Positions 15,943 through 25,058 of a stretch of DNA of 64,000 nt are shown piece by piece. The notes below the pieces were generated by a model. That model made no database searches, was not told the DNA's origin, and saw nothing but the letters and a program-made list of their open reading frames with translations. Each line of letters starts with the position of its first letter. Position 1 is the stretch's first letter. The stretch is from positions 124,001 to 188,000 of the forward strand of contig NZ_JACHFB010000001.1 in NCBI RefSeq assembly GCF_014205885.1, read 5' to 3'. Made by a program: the position numbers and the translations under genes. Origin of the DNA: Borreliella californiensis (GTDB lineage: Bacteria > Spirochaetota > Spirochaetia > Borreliales > Borreliaceae).

Positions 15943-17100
15943 ATGAAGATATTAGTAATTGACATTCAAGGTCTTATAAAGCAGGTTTTTGTTAGAGCTT
16001 TTTCTAAAGATAATGATGTTGAGATATTAAATGCTGGTTTTAATTCTTTAAATCTTATTAATGTATTTTTACAAAAGTTTCCCGATTTAGTTATTATTGA
16101 TGAGAATACAGCAAGATCTAATTTTGGGAATTCTTTAAACAATGTTCTTAATAACATATCTCTTCCGGTTGTATTTATTGCGCAAAATGAAATGTTTCCA
16201 AATTTTGGATGTCTTGAGCAAAGCAAAGAAAAGGTTAGATTAATAATAAATAAGCTTAATTTTAAGCTTACAGTTGATTTATTCCGCAGTAAGTATTTAG
16301 CTTTAATAAAACTGGAGTTGAAAAATCTAGGCAAAAATAAATTAATATCTTCTTTTGAAGTTAAAAGGATTCAAGCACCCGATTTTTCTAGTAATTCTAA
16401 AGTAGAGCTGAGTGAAAGTAGTTTAAAAGATTCAAGTATAAGAAAAAGCTATAGAGTTTCTGATGTTATTAATTTTGCTCCCAAAAATGATCCAGATGTT
16501 ATTATTAAATATCAAGGTCTTCTCAATAAGCGCAAAACAGGCAAAATTATTGTTGTAGGCTCTTCGACAGGCGGTACAGAGGCTTTAAGAATTTTTTTAA
16601 GGTCTTTTAAAAAAGATTCTCCTCCAATTATTATTGTTCAACATATGCCGGGAGGGTTTACAAAATCTTTTGCAAAAAACCTAAACAATGAATTTAATAT
16701 TGATATTAAAGAAGCTGAGGATGGAGACATTCTTCGTCCAGGTCTTGTAATAATTGCTAATGGAAGTTATCATTTGATTGTAAAATATAGTAGCGGAAAT
16801 TATTTTGTAAACTTATTAGATGGACCTCTTGTTAGTAGACATAAGCCTTCTGTGAATGTGCTTTTTAGGTCTGCTGCAATGTATGCAGGCTCTAATGCTA
16901 TTGGAGTTATCCTTACAGGCATGGGAGATGACGGTGCTGTTTGTATGCTTGAAATGAAAAAAAATGGCGCTTATACTATTGCCCAAGATCAAGAAACTTC
17001 TGTTGTTTTTGGTATGCCAATGGAAGCTATAAAAATAGGAGCCATAGACAAAATCCTTCCTTTAAGCGAAATAGCTAATCATGTTTTGAGGAGATCTTAG
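15943..17100 (+). CDS. cheB: Receptor methylesterase CheB with degenerate receiver domain
   Basis: 385 residues. The C-terminal methylesterase has its full triad: Ser208 in VGSSTGGTEA, His234 in QHMPGGFTKSF and Asp329 in TGMGDDGAV. It removes methyl groups from, or deamidates, chemoreceptor glutamates/glutamines. The N-terminal receiver is poor: the acidic pair is reduced to one Asp (VIDIQG), the phospho-Asp equivalent DLVIIDENT remains, but the conserved Thr/Ser (VVFIAQNEM) and the Lys-Pro motif (FKLTVDLF) are missing. Regulation by CheA phosphorylation is therefore doubtful. The ATG at 15943 has only a weak ribosome-binding site. The stop is 2 bp from the next gene. Confidence 0.94.
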   Translation: MKILVIDIQGLIKQVFVRAFSKDNDVEILNAGFNSLNLINVFLQKFPDLVIIDENTARSNFGNSLNNVLNNISLPVVFIAQNEMFPNFGCLEQSKEKVRLIINKLNFKLTVDLFRSKYLALIKLELKNLGKNKLISSFEVKRIQAPDFSSNSKVELSESSLKDSSIRKSYRVSDVINFAPKNDPDVIIKYQGLLNKRKTGKIIVVGSSTGGTEALRIFLRSFKKDSPPIIIVQHMPGGFTKSFAKNLNNEFNIDIKEAEDGDILRPGLVIIANGSYHLIVKYSSGNYFVNLLDGPLVSRHKPSVNVLFRSAAMYAGSNAIGVILTGMGDDGAVCMLEMKKNGAYTIAQDQETSVVFGMPMEAIKIGAIDKILPLSEIANHVLRRS

Positions 17101-17102
17101 TA

Positions 17103-18878
17103 ATGGATAATGACAATAATGGTTTTTTTGATGTCAATGATTGTTTGGCAGCCTTATTTCATAAACTTGAAGTTTTTGATGAGAGTGCAAGGCATATTTA
17201 TTCAAATTTAAGCAAATCAATTCCTAAATTAATAGAAAAAATTTATAAAGATTCTAATGATTTATCTTTTAGTATTGATTTGATTTCCAATCTTGATCTT
17301 GATAATGATGCTTCTTTGAATAATTTTATAGCTAAAATTATAGGGGCATTAGATGATTTTGTTGCTTACTTTAATTCTTCAACAACTTCTCTTGAATCTC
17401 AATTTAGTATAATACGGAGTAAGGTTAAAGATATAGAAATACTTGAGGATGTAATTGAAAAAATGAAAAAAAGCTCTCTTGACATGGAAATAATGTCTAT
17501 TAATACTTTAACAGTTGCTATGAGAGCGGGTAAGGCTGGTGGAGCCTTTTCTTATATTACAAGTGAAATTAAGGTTTTAACCCAATCTATGATCAAACAG
17601 GCAGATCAACTTACAAGTAAGGGGCGCGAAGTTAAAATTGGTTTAGATAGGGCTAAAAATCAGGTATATGAAAGCAATACGGCTGAAAATAAAATTCTTG
17701 AAGAATTTAGAGATAATTTAATGAAAAAAATAGATGCTTTTTCAGATGGAATAGGAAGCGTTATTGCTCTTTATGATAATATTTTAAAAGTTTTATCTGA
17801 ATTTAAGTTTAAACTTGTAAATTCTATTTCTTATCTTCAGTTTCAAGACAGGCTAACTCAATCTTTGCAACATTTAAATATTATGTATTCTAATATTGAT
17901 GTTTTTAAATTTAGAGATATAAGCGAGATCCAAAAATTAAAAATTTTATCAGTTTTTACTGATACATCAAAAGTCATAGTAAAAGATGTTCTTGAAAAGC
18001 TTGAAAAAAATTATACTGTTTTTGAAAAATTTATTGATTCTTCTCTTGGCTCTATTCAAACCATTAACGATTTAAGGTCTGATAATTCTTTGTACATAGA
18101 CATTCCTAAAATAATAGAACAATTTTCTAGCATTTTGTCTGATCTGCTTAGAAGAATTGATGATGTTGAGAAGAATAATTCTAATTTTTTGAATTTATAT
18201 TATGAACAGGTTAAGCTTATAAAATCATTAGAATTAATGTTTTCAAATATTTCAGCTATTTCTGCTAGGTTTCAAAATATTAATATAGCGTCAAAGATAG
18301 AAGTTGTCAAAAGATCAGAACTTAAAGCTATGGAAGGTAATATTTCAGAAATGTCTAAGATTATCAAAGAAATTGATTTTAATATTACCAAGGGAATAGA
18401 ATTTTTAGATCAAATAATCTTTTTTCTTGAAAAAGTTGTCAAGGATTATGATAATAGATTTTATCTTGAAAAAAATTATTTTAATAAATTTAAAAAATTA
18501 TTTATGGAAATTAAAAATGATATTCTTGATATTAAAAATATAGCTATTGATAATATTTTGTCTTATGAAGTTTTTTCAATTGAATTTATGGAAATATTTG
18601 AAGAAATGAAATTAGAAGTCTATAATGTTAGAAATTTAAAAAATTCTCTTTTGGATATAGACAACTTTTTAAGCAATATGGAAAGCAAAATAAATTTCAA
18701 TCTTAATCTAGAATTATCTAAAGTTGGAATTCAATCTGTTGAGATTGAAGATAAGGAATTTGTTAATAGAATTGCTAATCGATTTACTTTATTTGTTCAT
18801 AAAAAACATTTATTATCTTTGATAGAGGAAGCCAAGGATATTCATTCCTTTGATGAAGGTAGTGTAATTTTGTTTTAA
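17103..18878 (+). CDS. Soluble chemoreceptor-like protein in the che operon (BB0569-like)
   Basis: 591 residues, almost entirely predicted alpha-helix with no transmembrane segment or signal peptide. Residues about 125-165 (DMEIMSINTLTVAMRAGK, then AGGAFSYITSEIKVLTQ) resemble the hairpin tip of methyl-accepting proteins ('lA.NAaIEAArAGe.GkGFaVVA.Ei..La'), but key tip residues (AAIEAAR) are changed. A second weak tip-like segment is ISARFQNINIASKIEVVKRS near residue 395. It may bind CheA or CheW as a scaffold or decoy; this is inference. It lies between cheB (2 bp) and cheY (39 bp). Confidence 0.7.
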   Translation: MDNDNNGFFDVNDCLAALFHKLEVFDESARHIYSNLSKSIPKLIEKIYKDSNDLSFSIDLISNLDLDNDASLNNFIAKIIGALDDFVAYFNSSTTSLESQFSIIRSKVKDIEILEDVIEKMKKSSLDMEIMSINTLTVAMRAGKAGGAFSYITSEIKVLTQSMIKQADQLTSKGREVKIGLDRAKNQVYESNTAENKILEEFRDNLMKKIDAFSDGIGSVIALYDNILKVLSEFKFKLVNSISYLQFQDRLTQSLQHLNIMYSNIDVFKFRDISEIQKLKILSVFTDTSKVIVKDVLEKLEKNYTVFEKFIDSSLGSIQTINDLRSDNSLYIDIPKIIEQFSSILSDLLRRIDDVEKNNSNFLNLYYEQVKLIKSLELMFSNISAISARFQNINIASKIEVVKRSELKAMEGNISEMSKIIKEIDFNITKGIEFLDQIIFFLEKVVKDYDNRFYLEKNYFNKFKKLFMEIKNDILDIKNIAIDNILSYEVFSIEFMEIFEEMKLEVYNVRNLKNSLLDIDNFLSNMESKINFNLNLELSKVGIQSVEIEDKEFVNRIANRFTLFVHKKHLLSLIEEAKDIHSFDEGSVILF

Positions 18879-18917
18879 TTTTTATATACTTTTGGGAGGG
18901 TTTTAGGAGAAAATTAG

Positions 18918-19292
18918 ATGAAAAAAAGAATTTTGGTTATTGATGACAATAGAGCAATAAGGCAAAGCGTTGCTTATATTTTAGAACAAAATGGTTTTGG
19001 TGTCTCAGAAGCAAAGGATGGCTTAGAAGGGGTTTTAAAGTTTAAAGAAGCAGTTGGGCAAGGAGATAAAGATTTTGACCTTGTTATTACAGATATAAAC
19101 ATGCCTAATTTAGACGGCATTGGTGTTATTAAACAGATAAGGGAATTTGGTAGCTTTGTTCCTATACTTGTTCTTACTACTGAGTCTGAGCAATCTAAGG
19201 TTGATGAGGGTCGTAAAGCGGGTGCTACTGGTTGGCTTGTTAAGCCTTTTAATCCTGAAGCTTTAATGAAAACAATCTCAAAGATATTTTAA
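18918..19292 (+). CDS. cheY: Chemotaxis response regulator CheY (cheY2, BB0570-like)
   Basis: 124-residue single-domain receiver. All active residues are present: D9-D10 (VIDDNR), phospho-acceptor Asp59 (VITDINMPNLDG), Thr87/88 (VLTTESEQ) and Lys109 (WLVKPFNPEA). It is preceded by GGAGAAAATTAG, giving a usable ribosome-binding site. Last gene of the operon. Lyme Borrelia has three cheY genes; I recall reports that CheY2 is not the main motor regulator in culture but affects infection, so a non-flagellar or stage-specific output is possible. Confidence 0.95.
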   Translation: MKKRILVIDDNRAIRQSVAYILEQNGFGVSEAKDGLEGVLKFKEAVGQGDKDFDLVITDINMPNLDGIGVIKQIREFGSFVPILVLTTESEQSKVDEGRKAGATGWLVKPFNPEALMKTISKIF

Positions 19293-19449
19293 GTTTATAT
19301 TTTTAATTAATTTGCAGACTTTAAAGTTTTATTATAGTTAAAATGATTTTCAATATTTCATTTTAGAATAAAGATAGCACATTGAGGGGCATTTAAATTT
19401 TTATTAGTAATGCTTGATAATTTTAAATTTTCTAAAAAAGTAATTAAAA

Positions 19450-19533
19450 TACCGGTAGTCGGAGTCGAACCGACATGAAGTTGCCTCCACCAGATTTTGA
19501 GTCTGGCGCGTCTACCAATTCCGCCATACCGGC
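19450..19533 (-). tRNA. tRNA-Leu (anticodon CAA)
   Basis: 84-nt class II tRNA on the minus strand. The acceptor arm GCCGGTA/TACCGGT has a G1-U72 wobble at the end, discriminator A, an anticodon loop CTCAAAA in a CCAGA/TCTGG stem, a long variable arm and a T arm GTCGG-TTCGACT-CCGAC. The 3' CCA is not encoded. It begins only 8 nt after the pyrH stop codon on the same strand, so it is probably released from a pyrH transcript. Confidence 0.95.
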
Positions 19534-19541
19534 ATCAAGTT

Positions 19542-20231
19542 TTATTTTACTATAACAGTGCCAAAAAAATCATTATTTTTGTTAAAAACTTTTTCTAAGT
19601 TTTCAATATTATTTCCATTTACTATGTAAAGGGTAAGTCCAAGTTTTGAAGATAGTTTTGTTGCTATTGGGTCAAAAGGTAAATTTAAGCCCGGATTCCA
19701 CTTTTGGCCCACAATGTTTTGCAATTGTTTCCAAGTTAATTTTTTAAAAGCGGTTGCGTTTTTAAATTTTTTTGGATCTTTATCATAAACTTGATTTACA
19801 TTTGTTATATTTATAATATCTTTTTTATTAAATTTTTCTGCAAATTTTACGGCAATGTAATCTGTTGAAAATCCTGATTTCCATCCTGAAGCAATTAGTA
19901 TTTTCCCTTTAAAAGAAAAATTTTTTAAGGGATTGGTGACAATTTTGTCTTTACAAAGTGGATTCATTACTTTACACAGAAATTCTGCGTTTAACTTTGT
20001 TGACATTATTCCAATCTCATCAAGCTCATGAACTTTAAAATCAGGGTTGATATTTTTATAGGCGTCTTGGTATTCTCTTGCAACTCTTCCTCCACCAACT
20101 ATTAAAATGATTTTTCTTTTTTCATTTTCTAGCAGCCATTTAAAAACAAAGTTTTTAAATTTTTTAATGAATTCTATGTTGATTTGATTTGAATTTATTA
20201 CTCCTCCTCCAAGACTTATTATTTCAAGCAT
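19542..20231 (-). CDS. pyrH: UMP kinase, archaeal/spirochaete-type
   Basis: 229 residues of the amino-acid-kinase fold. It phosphorylates UMP to UDP, feeding CTP synthase (also in this window). Motifs are ISLGGGVIN at the N-terminus (the family's GGS variant), LIVGGGRVAREYQDAYK, ASGWKSGFSTDYIAVKFAEK, NITNVNQVYDKDPKKFKNA and WNPGLNLPFDPIATKL. The WNPG...PFDPIA ending is characteristic of the archaeal-type UMP kinase subfamily, which also includes spirochaete members, rather than of ordinary bacterial PyrH. ATG with GGAGC upstream. Followed by tRNA-Leu after 8 nt. Confidence 0.9.
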   Translation of the reverse strand: MLEIISLGGGVINSNQINIEFIKKFKNFVFKWLLENEKRKIILIVGGGRVAREYQDAYKNINPDFKVHELDEIGIMSTKLNAEFLCKVMNPLCKDKIVTNPLKNFSFKGKILIASGWKSGFSTDYIAVKFAEKFNKKDIINITNVNQVYDKDPKKFKNATAFKKLTWKQLQNIVGQKWNPGLNLPFDPIATKLSSKLGLTLYIVNGNNIENLEKVFNKNNDFFGTVIVK

Positions 20232-20443
20232 TCAAGCTCCTTATTTGGGTTAATGTTTTTTAAATTTTTTACTTTTAATAATATAGCAATTTCTGCTAAA
20301 CTTTTCATTAAAAATAAGTTTGAAAAAATATAAACTTGTTAATTATATATTACAATTTAATTGTTATGCAAAAAATTAAAAGAGTTTGTTGTTCAGTATT
20401 TTAGCTTTGATTTTGCTTAGCAGTTTTTATTTTGGAGGATATT

Positions 20444-21508
20444 GTGCATAAGTATAAAGTTTCTGTTATTATTTGTTTTTTTAATTCGGCTGAAACTCTT
20501 GATGCAATGATAAAGGATGCTGTTAATCAAACATTAAAAGATAAAGAAATTATATTAATTAATGATGGTTCTTATGATGGTAGTTTAGAGATAGCAGAAA
20601 AATATGCCAATAAGTACAGCTTTATTAAGATTTTTAGTCAAAAAAATATGGGACTTTCTGTTTCTAGAGACAGGGGACTTTCTGAAGCTCAAGGGGAATA
20701 TGTTATTTATTGGGATGGTGATGACTCTGTAGAGAGCACCATGCTTGAAGTTCTATATAATAGAGCAAAAGCAGATAATTCTGATATTGTTTGTTCTCAA
20801 TTTTATGTTTATTTTCTTGCAATAAATGTAAAAAGAAAATCTTTACTTCCTTTTCCCAATTATCCATTAACAGGCAAGGAGGCGTTTAAAAATTTGCTTT
20901 TTACTGTTTATGCGACTTTTGGAAGGAAAAATTTTGTTGTTGGAACGTTATGGGATAAATTGATTAGACGAGAATTAATCTTAAAGAATAATATTCGTCA
21001 GCAAAATGTTGTATTTGAAGACATAGTTTTTGTTATGCAAATTTTTTTAAAAGCCTCTAAAGTTTCTTTTGTAAATAATTATTTTTATACTAATTTCCAA
21101 AGAATGGGAAGCATGAGTTCTTCTATTAGTGTTTTACATAAATCTAAATTATCTCTTAATACAATGGAAACTTTATTAAAAAAAGAAGGTATTTTTGATG
21201 AATGTCAGCATTTGTATAAAAGATTTTTATTGCAATTTTATTATTTTATTTCTTTTAAACAAATTTATATTATTAGTTGGAATATTCCAGATAAGCTTGT
21301 TTATAGGGCTTATAAAGAAAAGCTTATTTCTGTTCTTGATGAGATTAAAGGATTGTCTGAATTTCAAGATTGTTATGAATATGCAAAAAGTTTTGGATTT
21401 AATGAAATTCAAATTTTGCCTAGAGTTATGCTAAAAATTTGGAATTTTAGTTCAAGACTTTATGTAAATTTTTCTATATTTATTTATAAGTTTTTTATAA
21501 AAAATTAA
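20444..21508 (+). CDS. Family 2 glycosyltransferase (BB0572-like)
   Basis: 354 residues. GT-A fold with VSVIICFFNSAETLDAMIKD, the nucleotide-sugar motif EIILINDGSYDGSLEIAEKY and the metal-binding WDGDDSVEST. It probably transfers a sugar to a lipid or glycan in the cytoplasm; donor and acceptor are unknown. The start is taken as GTG at 20444, because GGAGG lies five bases upstream; an earlier TTG at 20432 would overlap that ribosome-binding site. The C-terminal 100 residues are aromatic-rich without clear membrane helices. A glycolipid role is possible. Confidence 0.85.
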   Translation: MHKYKVSVIICFFNSAETLDAMIKDAVNQTLKDKEIILINDGSYDGSLEIAEKYANKYSFIKIFSQKNMGLSVSRDRGLSEAQGEYVIYWDGDDSVESTMLEVLYNRAKADNSDIVCSQFYVYFLAINVKRKSLLPFPNYPLTGKEAFKNLLFTVYATFGRKNFVVGTLWDKLIRRELILKNNIRQQNVVFEDIVFVMQIFLKASKVSFVNNYFYTNFQRMGSMSSSISVLHKSKLSLNTMETLLKKEGIFDECQHLYKRFLLQFYYFISFKQIYIISWNIPDKLVYRAYKEKLISVLDEIKGLSEFQDCYEYAKSFGFNEIQILPRVMLKIWNFSSRLYVNFSIFIYKFFIKN

Positions 21509-21570
21509 ATTTATATTTTTGATTTAATTATTTTTTTATATTTTGACTTTTAATATATTAAGGAGTGTTT

Positions 21571-22377
21571 ATGGCCATTGAGGCTGTTAATGTAAAATTT
21601 TCCTATAGTAGGAAAGAAGTTTACTCAGATTTAAATTTAAACATTGAGACCCCTCAAGTCTATTTGCTTCTTGGCAAAAATGGGGTTGGAAAAACAACTT
21701 TACTTAAACTTGTAAGTGGATTTTTAGAGCCTTTAAAAGGGAAAATTTTGTTTAACTCTTTAGCAGCTTTTCCAAGAGACCCCTTGAATTTAGTTAATTT
21801 GTTTTTTATTCCTGAGGAATTTTCACTTCCTAGATTGTCTTTAGCTGAATATAGCAAAGCTTTATCGATATTTTATCCAAATTTTAATAAGGCAGATTTT
21901 AAAAAATATTTATTAGATTTCGATCTTGATATTTCTCTTGATCTATCTTCAGCTTCTTTTGGGCAGAAGAAAAAAAGTATTATTGCATTTTCCCTAGCCA
22001 CAAATGTTTCTTGTTTGTTGTTTGACGAGCCAACAAATAGTCTTGATATTGTTTCAAAAAATGTTTTTAGAAATATGCTTTCTAATTTAAATGATAGAGT
22101 CATTTTTATTACAGGTCACAATGTAAGGGATTTGGCTGGAGCTGTGGATTATTTAATTATTGTTGGGGAAAAGTCAATTCTTTTTTCCAATTCAGTATCT
22201 TATATTAATAAAAATTATAAGATTAAAATTAATAGCGAACTAAATGGAAATGAATTATATTATGAAAAAAATAAAAATGGATTTAAGGCGCTTTATTTTG
22301 AGAATAGTAATGGAGACGAAGCTGTTGATATTGAATTTTTCTTTTTATATATTACTAGAAATAAAAAGGAGAGGTAG
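21571..22377 (+). CDS. ABC transporter ATP-binding protein (BB0573-like)
   Basis: 268 residues. The Walker A is LLGKNGVGKTTLLKL, Walker B is CLLFDEPTNSLD, and the signature is the divergent ASFGQKKKS in place of LSGGQ; the switch His is in FITGHNVRDL. The start is ATG at 21571 with AAGGAG five bases upstream. It sits 6 bp before a polytopic membrane protein, the likely permease partner. The layout (short ATPase plus six-helix partner, no binding protein) suggests an exporter of the bacitracin/antibiotic-resistance type. Substrate unknown. Confidence 0.88.
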   Translation: MAIEAVNVKFSYSRKEVYSDLNLNIETPQVYLLLGKNGVGKTTLLKLVSGFLEPLKGKILFNSLAAFPRDPLNLVNLFFIPEEFSLPRLSLAEYSKALSIFYPNFNKADFKKYLLDFDLDISLDLSSASFGQKKKSIIAFSLATNVSCLLFDEPTNSLDIVSKNVFRNMLSNLNDRVIFITGHNVRDLAGAVDYLIIVGEKSILFSNSVSYINKNYKIKINSELNGNELYYEKNKNGFKALYFENSNGDEAVDIEFFFLYITRNKKER

Positions 22378-22383
22378 TAAAAA

Positions 22384-23253
22384 ATGTTTAGCTTAAAAAA
22401 GATGTTTAGTTTAAAAAGATTTTTGAATTTATTTTATTTTGATTTTGTTTACAATAAAAAATTCTACACTTTATTAATAATTCAAATTTTAGGAATGATA
22501 TTTATATCTTATTTGCTTGTTAGATTTTATTTTAATTTTTCAGCAACTGATTTTTTAAAATTTTTTGCTCCTAAAATTTTTATTTTAACCTTGATTATAT
22601 CAATTTTTACCATGTGTGATTATTACAAAGTAATTCACGATCCATTTAGAAATCTTCTTTATTTATCTTTACCCGTTTCAACTTTTGAGCATTATTTTTT
22701 CAATTTAATTAAATATTTATTTGCTATGCCTTTGATTTTAATAATTATTTATTATTTAGGGGTTAATATTTTTCTATTCCTAGATAGTGCATTCTTTTTA
22801 AGAGGTGAAGGTGCCGCATTCTTAGAATTAAGATATCTTTCTGATTTTTTATTTTTTCGCTATTTTAATTTTTTATCTATTTTTCCAATCTTTATGTTTT
22901 TTAGAATAGCTTTTAAAACGCATCCTTTTGTTAAGGTTTTTATATTCTTTTTAGGGGCCATTGTATTATTGTTTTTTTTCACATCTTTTTTTTATTGGGG
23001 TTTTAAATATGTGCCATGTTCTTCAGATTTAATTTTTTCTTTTGATAGATTTTTAGGCGACCTATTTTTTAAAATAGTTTATAGTTTGGGATTTTTTTTA
23101 TATTTAGCTTCATATTTTAGGATAGTAGAGTTTGGAAGTATTAGAAAAAAAAGTAATTTGTTTGCTATTCTTGGATTTTTAGTTTTTTTAGCAATGTTTA
23201 ATTATTACTATTTGACTAAAGGATCATTATATTGTTTTGTTAATTATAATTAA
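22384..23253 (+). CDS. ABC transporter membrane subunit (BB0574-like)
   Basis: 289 residues with about six hydrophobic membrane segments (for example FYTLLIIQILGMIFISYLLV and IFILTLIISIFTMCDYY), very rich in Phe. No recognisable catalytic motif. It lies directly after the ATPase gene and should form the pore. The N-terminus is duplicated: MFSLKK then MFSLKR, from an 18-bp near-repeat at 22384-22419, giving two possible starts; GGAGAGG fits the first best. Confidence 0.75.
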   Translation: MFSLKKMFSLKRFLNLFYFDFVYNKKFYTLLIIQILGMIFISYLLVRFYFNFSATDFLKFFAPKIFILTLIISIFTMCDYYKVIHDPFRNLLYLSLPVSTFEHYFFNLIKYLFAMPLILIIIYYLGVNIFLFLDSAFFLRGEGAAFLELRYLSDFLFFRYFNFLSIFPIFMFFRIAFKTHPFVKVFIFFLGAIVLLFFFTSFFYWGFKYVPCSSDLIFSFDRFLGDLFFKIVYSLGFFLYLASYFRIVEFGSIRKKSNLFAILGFLVFLAMFNYYYLTKGSLYCFVNYN

Positions 23254-23440
23254 AATAGTTTGAAAGATTTAAAACAATGGCTTAGGAATGGCTTTTTAGC
23301 TAAGTATTAATAATTTTTATTTTAGTTTAATATTTTTGTTTGTTTTAATGCAAGTAAGTATGTTTTATTATAATTTGTGAATTCTTTTTAAGCGTAAGCT
23401 TAATTGGATTGAAAGTTAAAGGTTTAATTTTGGGGTATAC

Positions 23441-25042
23441 ATGAAAAAAAACTTAAAGATTTTAGTAATAACAGGGGGAGTGATCTCTGGAATTGGCAAA
23501 GGAGTTACATCGGCAAGTATTGCACGGTTGTTTAGATATGATTTTAGAGTTACTCCAATTAAATGTGATGGGTATTTAAATACTGATCCTGGGACTATTA
23601 ATCCTGTTGAGCACGGAGAAGTTTTTGTGCTTGATGATGGAGGAGAGGTTGATATGGACTTTGGTCATTACGAGAGGTTTTTAAATCTTAATGCGAAGTC
23701 TAGTTGGAACATTACAATGGGCAAAATATACAAAAAGATACTTGAAAATGAGCGAAAGGGTAAATATTTAGGAAGAACAGTTCAGCTTATTCCTCATGTT
23801 ACTGATGAGATCAAGTCTACAATTTTTCAGATTGCAAGTTCTGAGAGTAGCGATATGTTAATAATTGAAATTGGTGGAACCGTAGGAGATATGGAAAATA
23901 TTTTATTTATTGAGACAGTAAGGCAAATAAGACAGGAGATTGGAAGTGGCAATATTGCTTTTATTCATTTAACCTATGTACCAAGTCCAGCTGGAATTAA
24001 TGAGCAAAAGTCTAAACCTACTCAACAGAGTGTTAAAACCCTAAATAAAGCGGGCATTTTTCCTGATTTAATTATTGCTAGAAGCTCTCAAGTATTGACA
24101 GATCAAATCAGAAAAAAAGTGGCAATGTTTTGTAATGTTGAGAGTACTTCTATTATTGACAATGTTGATGTTTCTACTATTTATGAAATTCCTATATCTT
24201 TTTACAAACAAGGGGTACATGAAATTTTAAGCTCTAAGTTAAATATTAAGGTTGATCCAAAAATAGAAGAGCTTTCAAAGCTTGTAGGAGTTATAAAATC
24301 CAATTTTTTTGCGCCTAAAAAAATTATTAATATTGCTGTTTGTGGTAAATATGCTGAACTTGATGATTCTTATGCATCAATTAGAGAGTCCTTGGTTCAT
24401 GTTGCAGCTAATTTAGATTTGCTTATTAAAAGCACTTTAATTGATTCTAATGATTTGAATGAGAGCTGTTTAAAGGAGTTTGACGGTATTATTGTTCCTG
24501 GCGGCTTTGGGGGCAAAGGATATGAGGGTAAAATTATGGCTATTAAATATGCTCGTGAGAATAATATTCCTTTTCTTGGAATTTGTCTTGGTTTGCAGCT
24601 TGCTGTAATAGAATTTGCTCGTAATGTTTGCGGAATACTTGATGCTGATACGGAAGAAAATTTAGTAAAAGATGAACCTTTAAAAAGCCCTGTTATTCAT
24701 TTACTTCCTGAGCAAAAGGGAATTGAAGATAAGGGTGCTACAATGAGGCTTGGGGGATATCCTGTAATTCTTAAAAAGAATACAATAGCTTTTAAGCTTT
24801 ATGGTCAAGGTCGGATAATTGAAAGATTTAGACATAGGTATGAAGTTAATAATGATTATATAGATTTATTTGAAAAAAATGGACTTATAGTATCTGGATT
24901 TTCAAGTGATTTTAAAATGGCAAAATTAATAGAAATTCCTAAAAATAAATTTTTTGTAGCTTGCCAGTTTCATCCAGAACTTATTACAAGAATAGAAAAT
25001 CCAGCCAAACTTTTTATGGGGCTAATTAAAGCTTGCATTTGA
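23441..25042 (+). CDS. pyrG: CTP synthase
   Basis: 533 residues, full length. It converts UTP to CTP using glutamine and ATP. The N-terminal synthase domain has [19 protein letters not shown] and [20 protein letters not shown]. The C-terminal glutamine amidotransferase has [14 protein letters not shown], the catalytic Cys in [12 protein letters not shown], and the His/Glu pair in [14 protein letters not shown] site lies six bases ahead of the ATG. With pyrH it finishes pyrimidine nucleotide synthesis from salvaged precursors. Confidence 0.97.
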   Translation: MKKNLKILVITGGVISGIGKGVTSASIARLFRYDFRVTPIKCDGYLNTDPGTINPVEHGEVFVLDDGGEVDMDFGHYERFLNLNAKSSWNITMGKIYKKILENERKGKYLGRTVQLIPHVTDEIKSTIFQIASSESSDMLIIEIGGTVGDMENILFIETVRQIRQEIGSGNIAFIHLTYVPSPAGINEQKSKPTQQSVKTLNKAGIFPDLIIARSSQVLTDQIRKKVAMFCNVESTSIIDNVDVSTIYEIPISFYKQGVHEILSSKLNIKVDPKIEELSKLVGVIKSNFFAPKKIINIAVCGKYAELDDSYASIRESLVHVAANLDLLIKSTLIDSNDLNESCLKEFDGIIVPGGFGGKGYEGKIMAIKYARENNIPFLGICLGLQLAVIEFARNVCGILDADTEENLVKDEPLKSPVIHLLPEQKGIEDKGATMRLGGYPVILKKNTIAFKLYGQGRIIERFRHRYEVNNDYIDLFEKNGLIVSGFSSDFKMAKLIEIPKNKFFVACQFHPELITRIENPAKLFMGLIKACI

Positions 25043-25058
25043 GTGTCTATTTGGTTGT

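Noticed and set aside
19340..19366. TAAAATGA / TCATTTTA hairpin after cheY as terminator
   Set aside because: Eight AT-rich pairs with an 11-base loop and no clear T-run; too weak to call in this AT-rich sequence.
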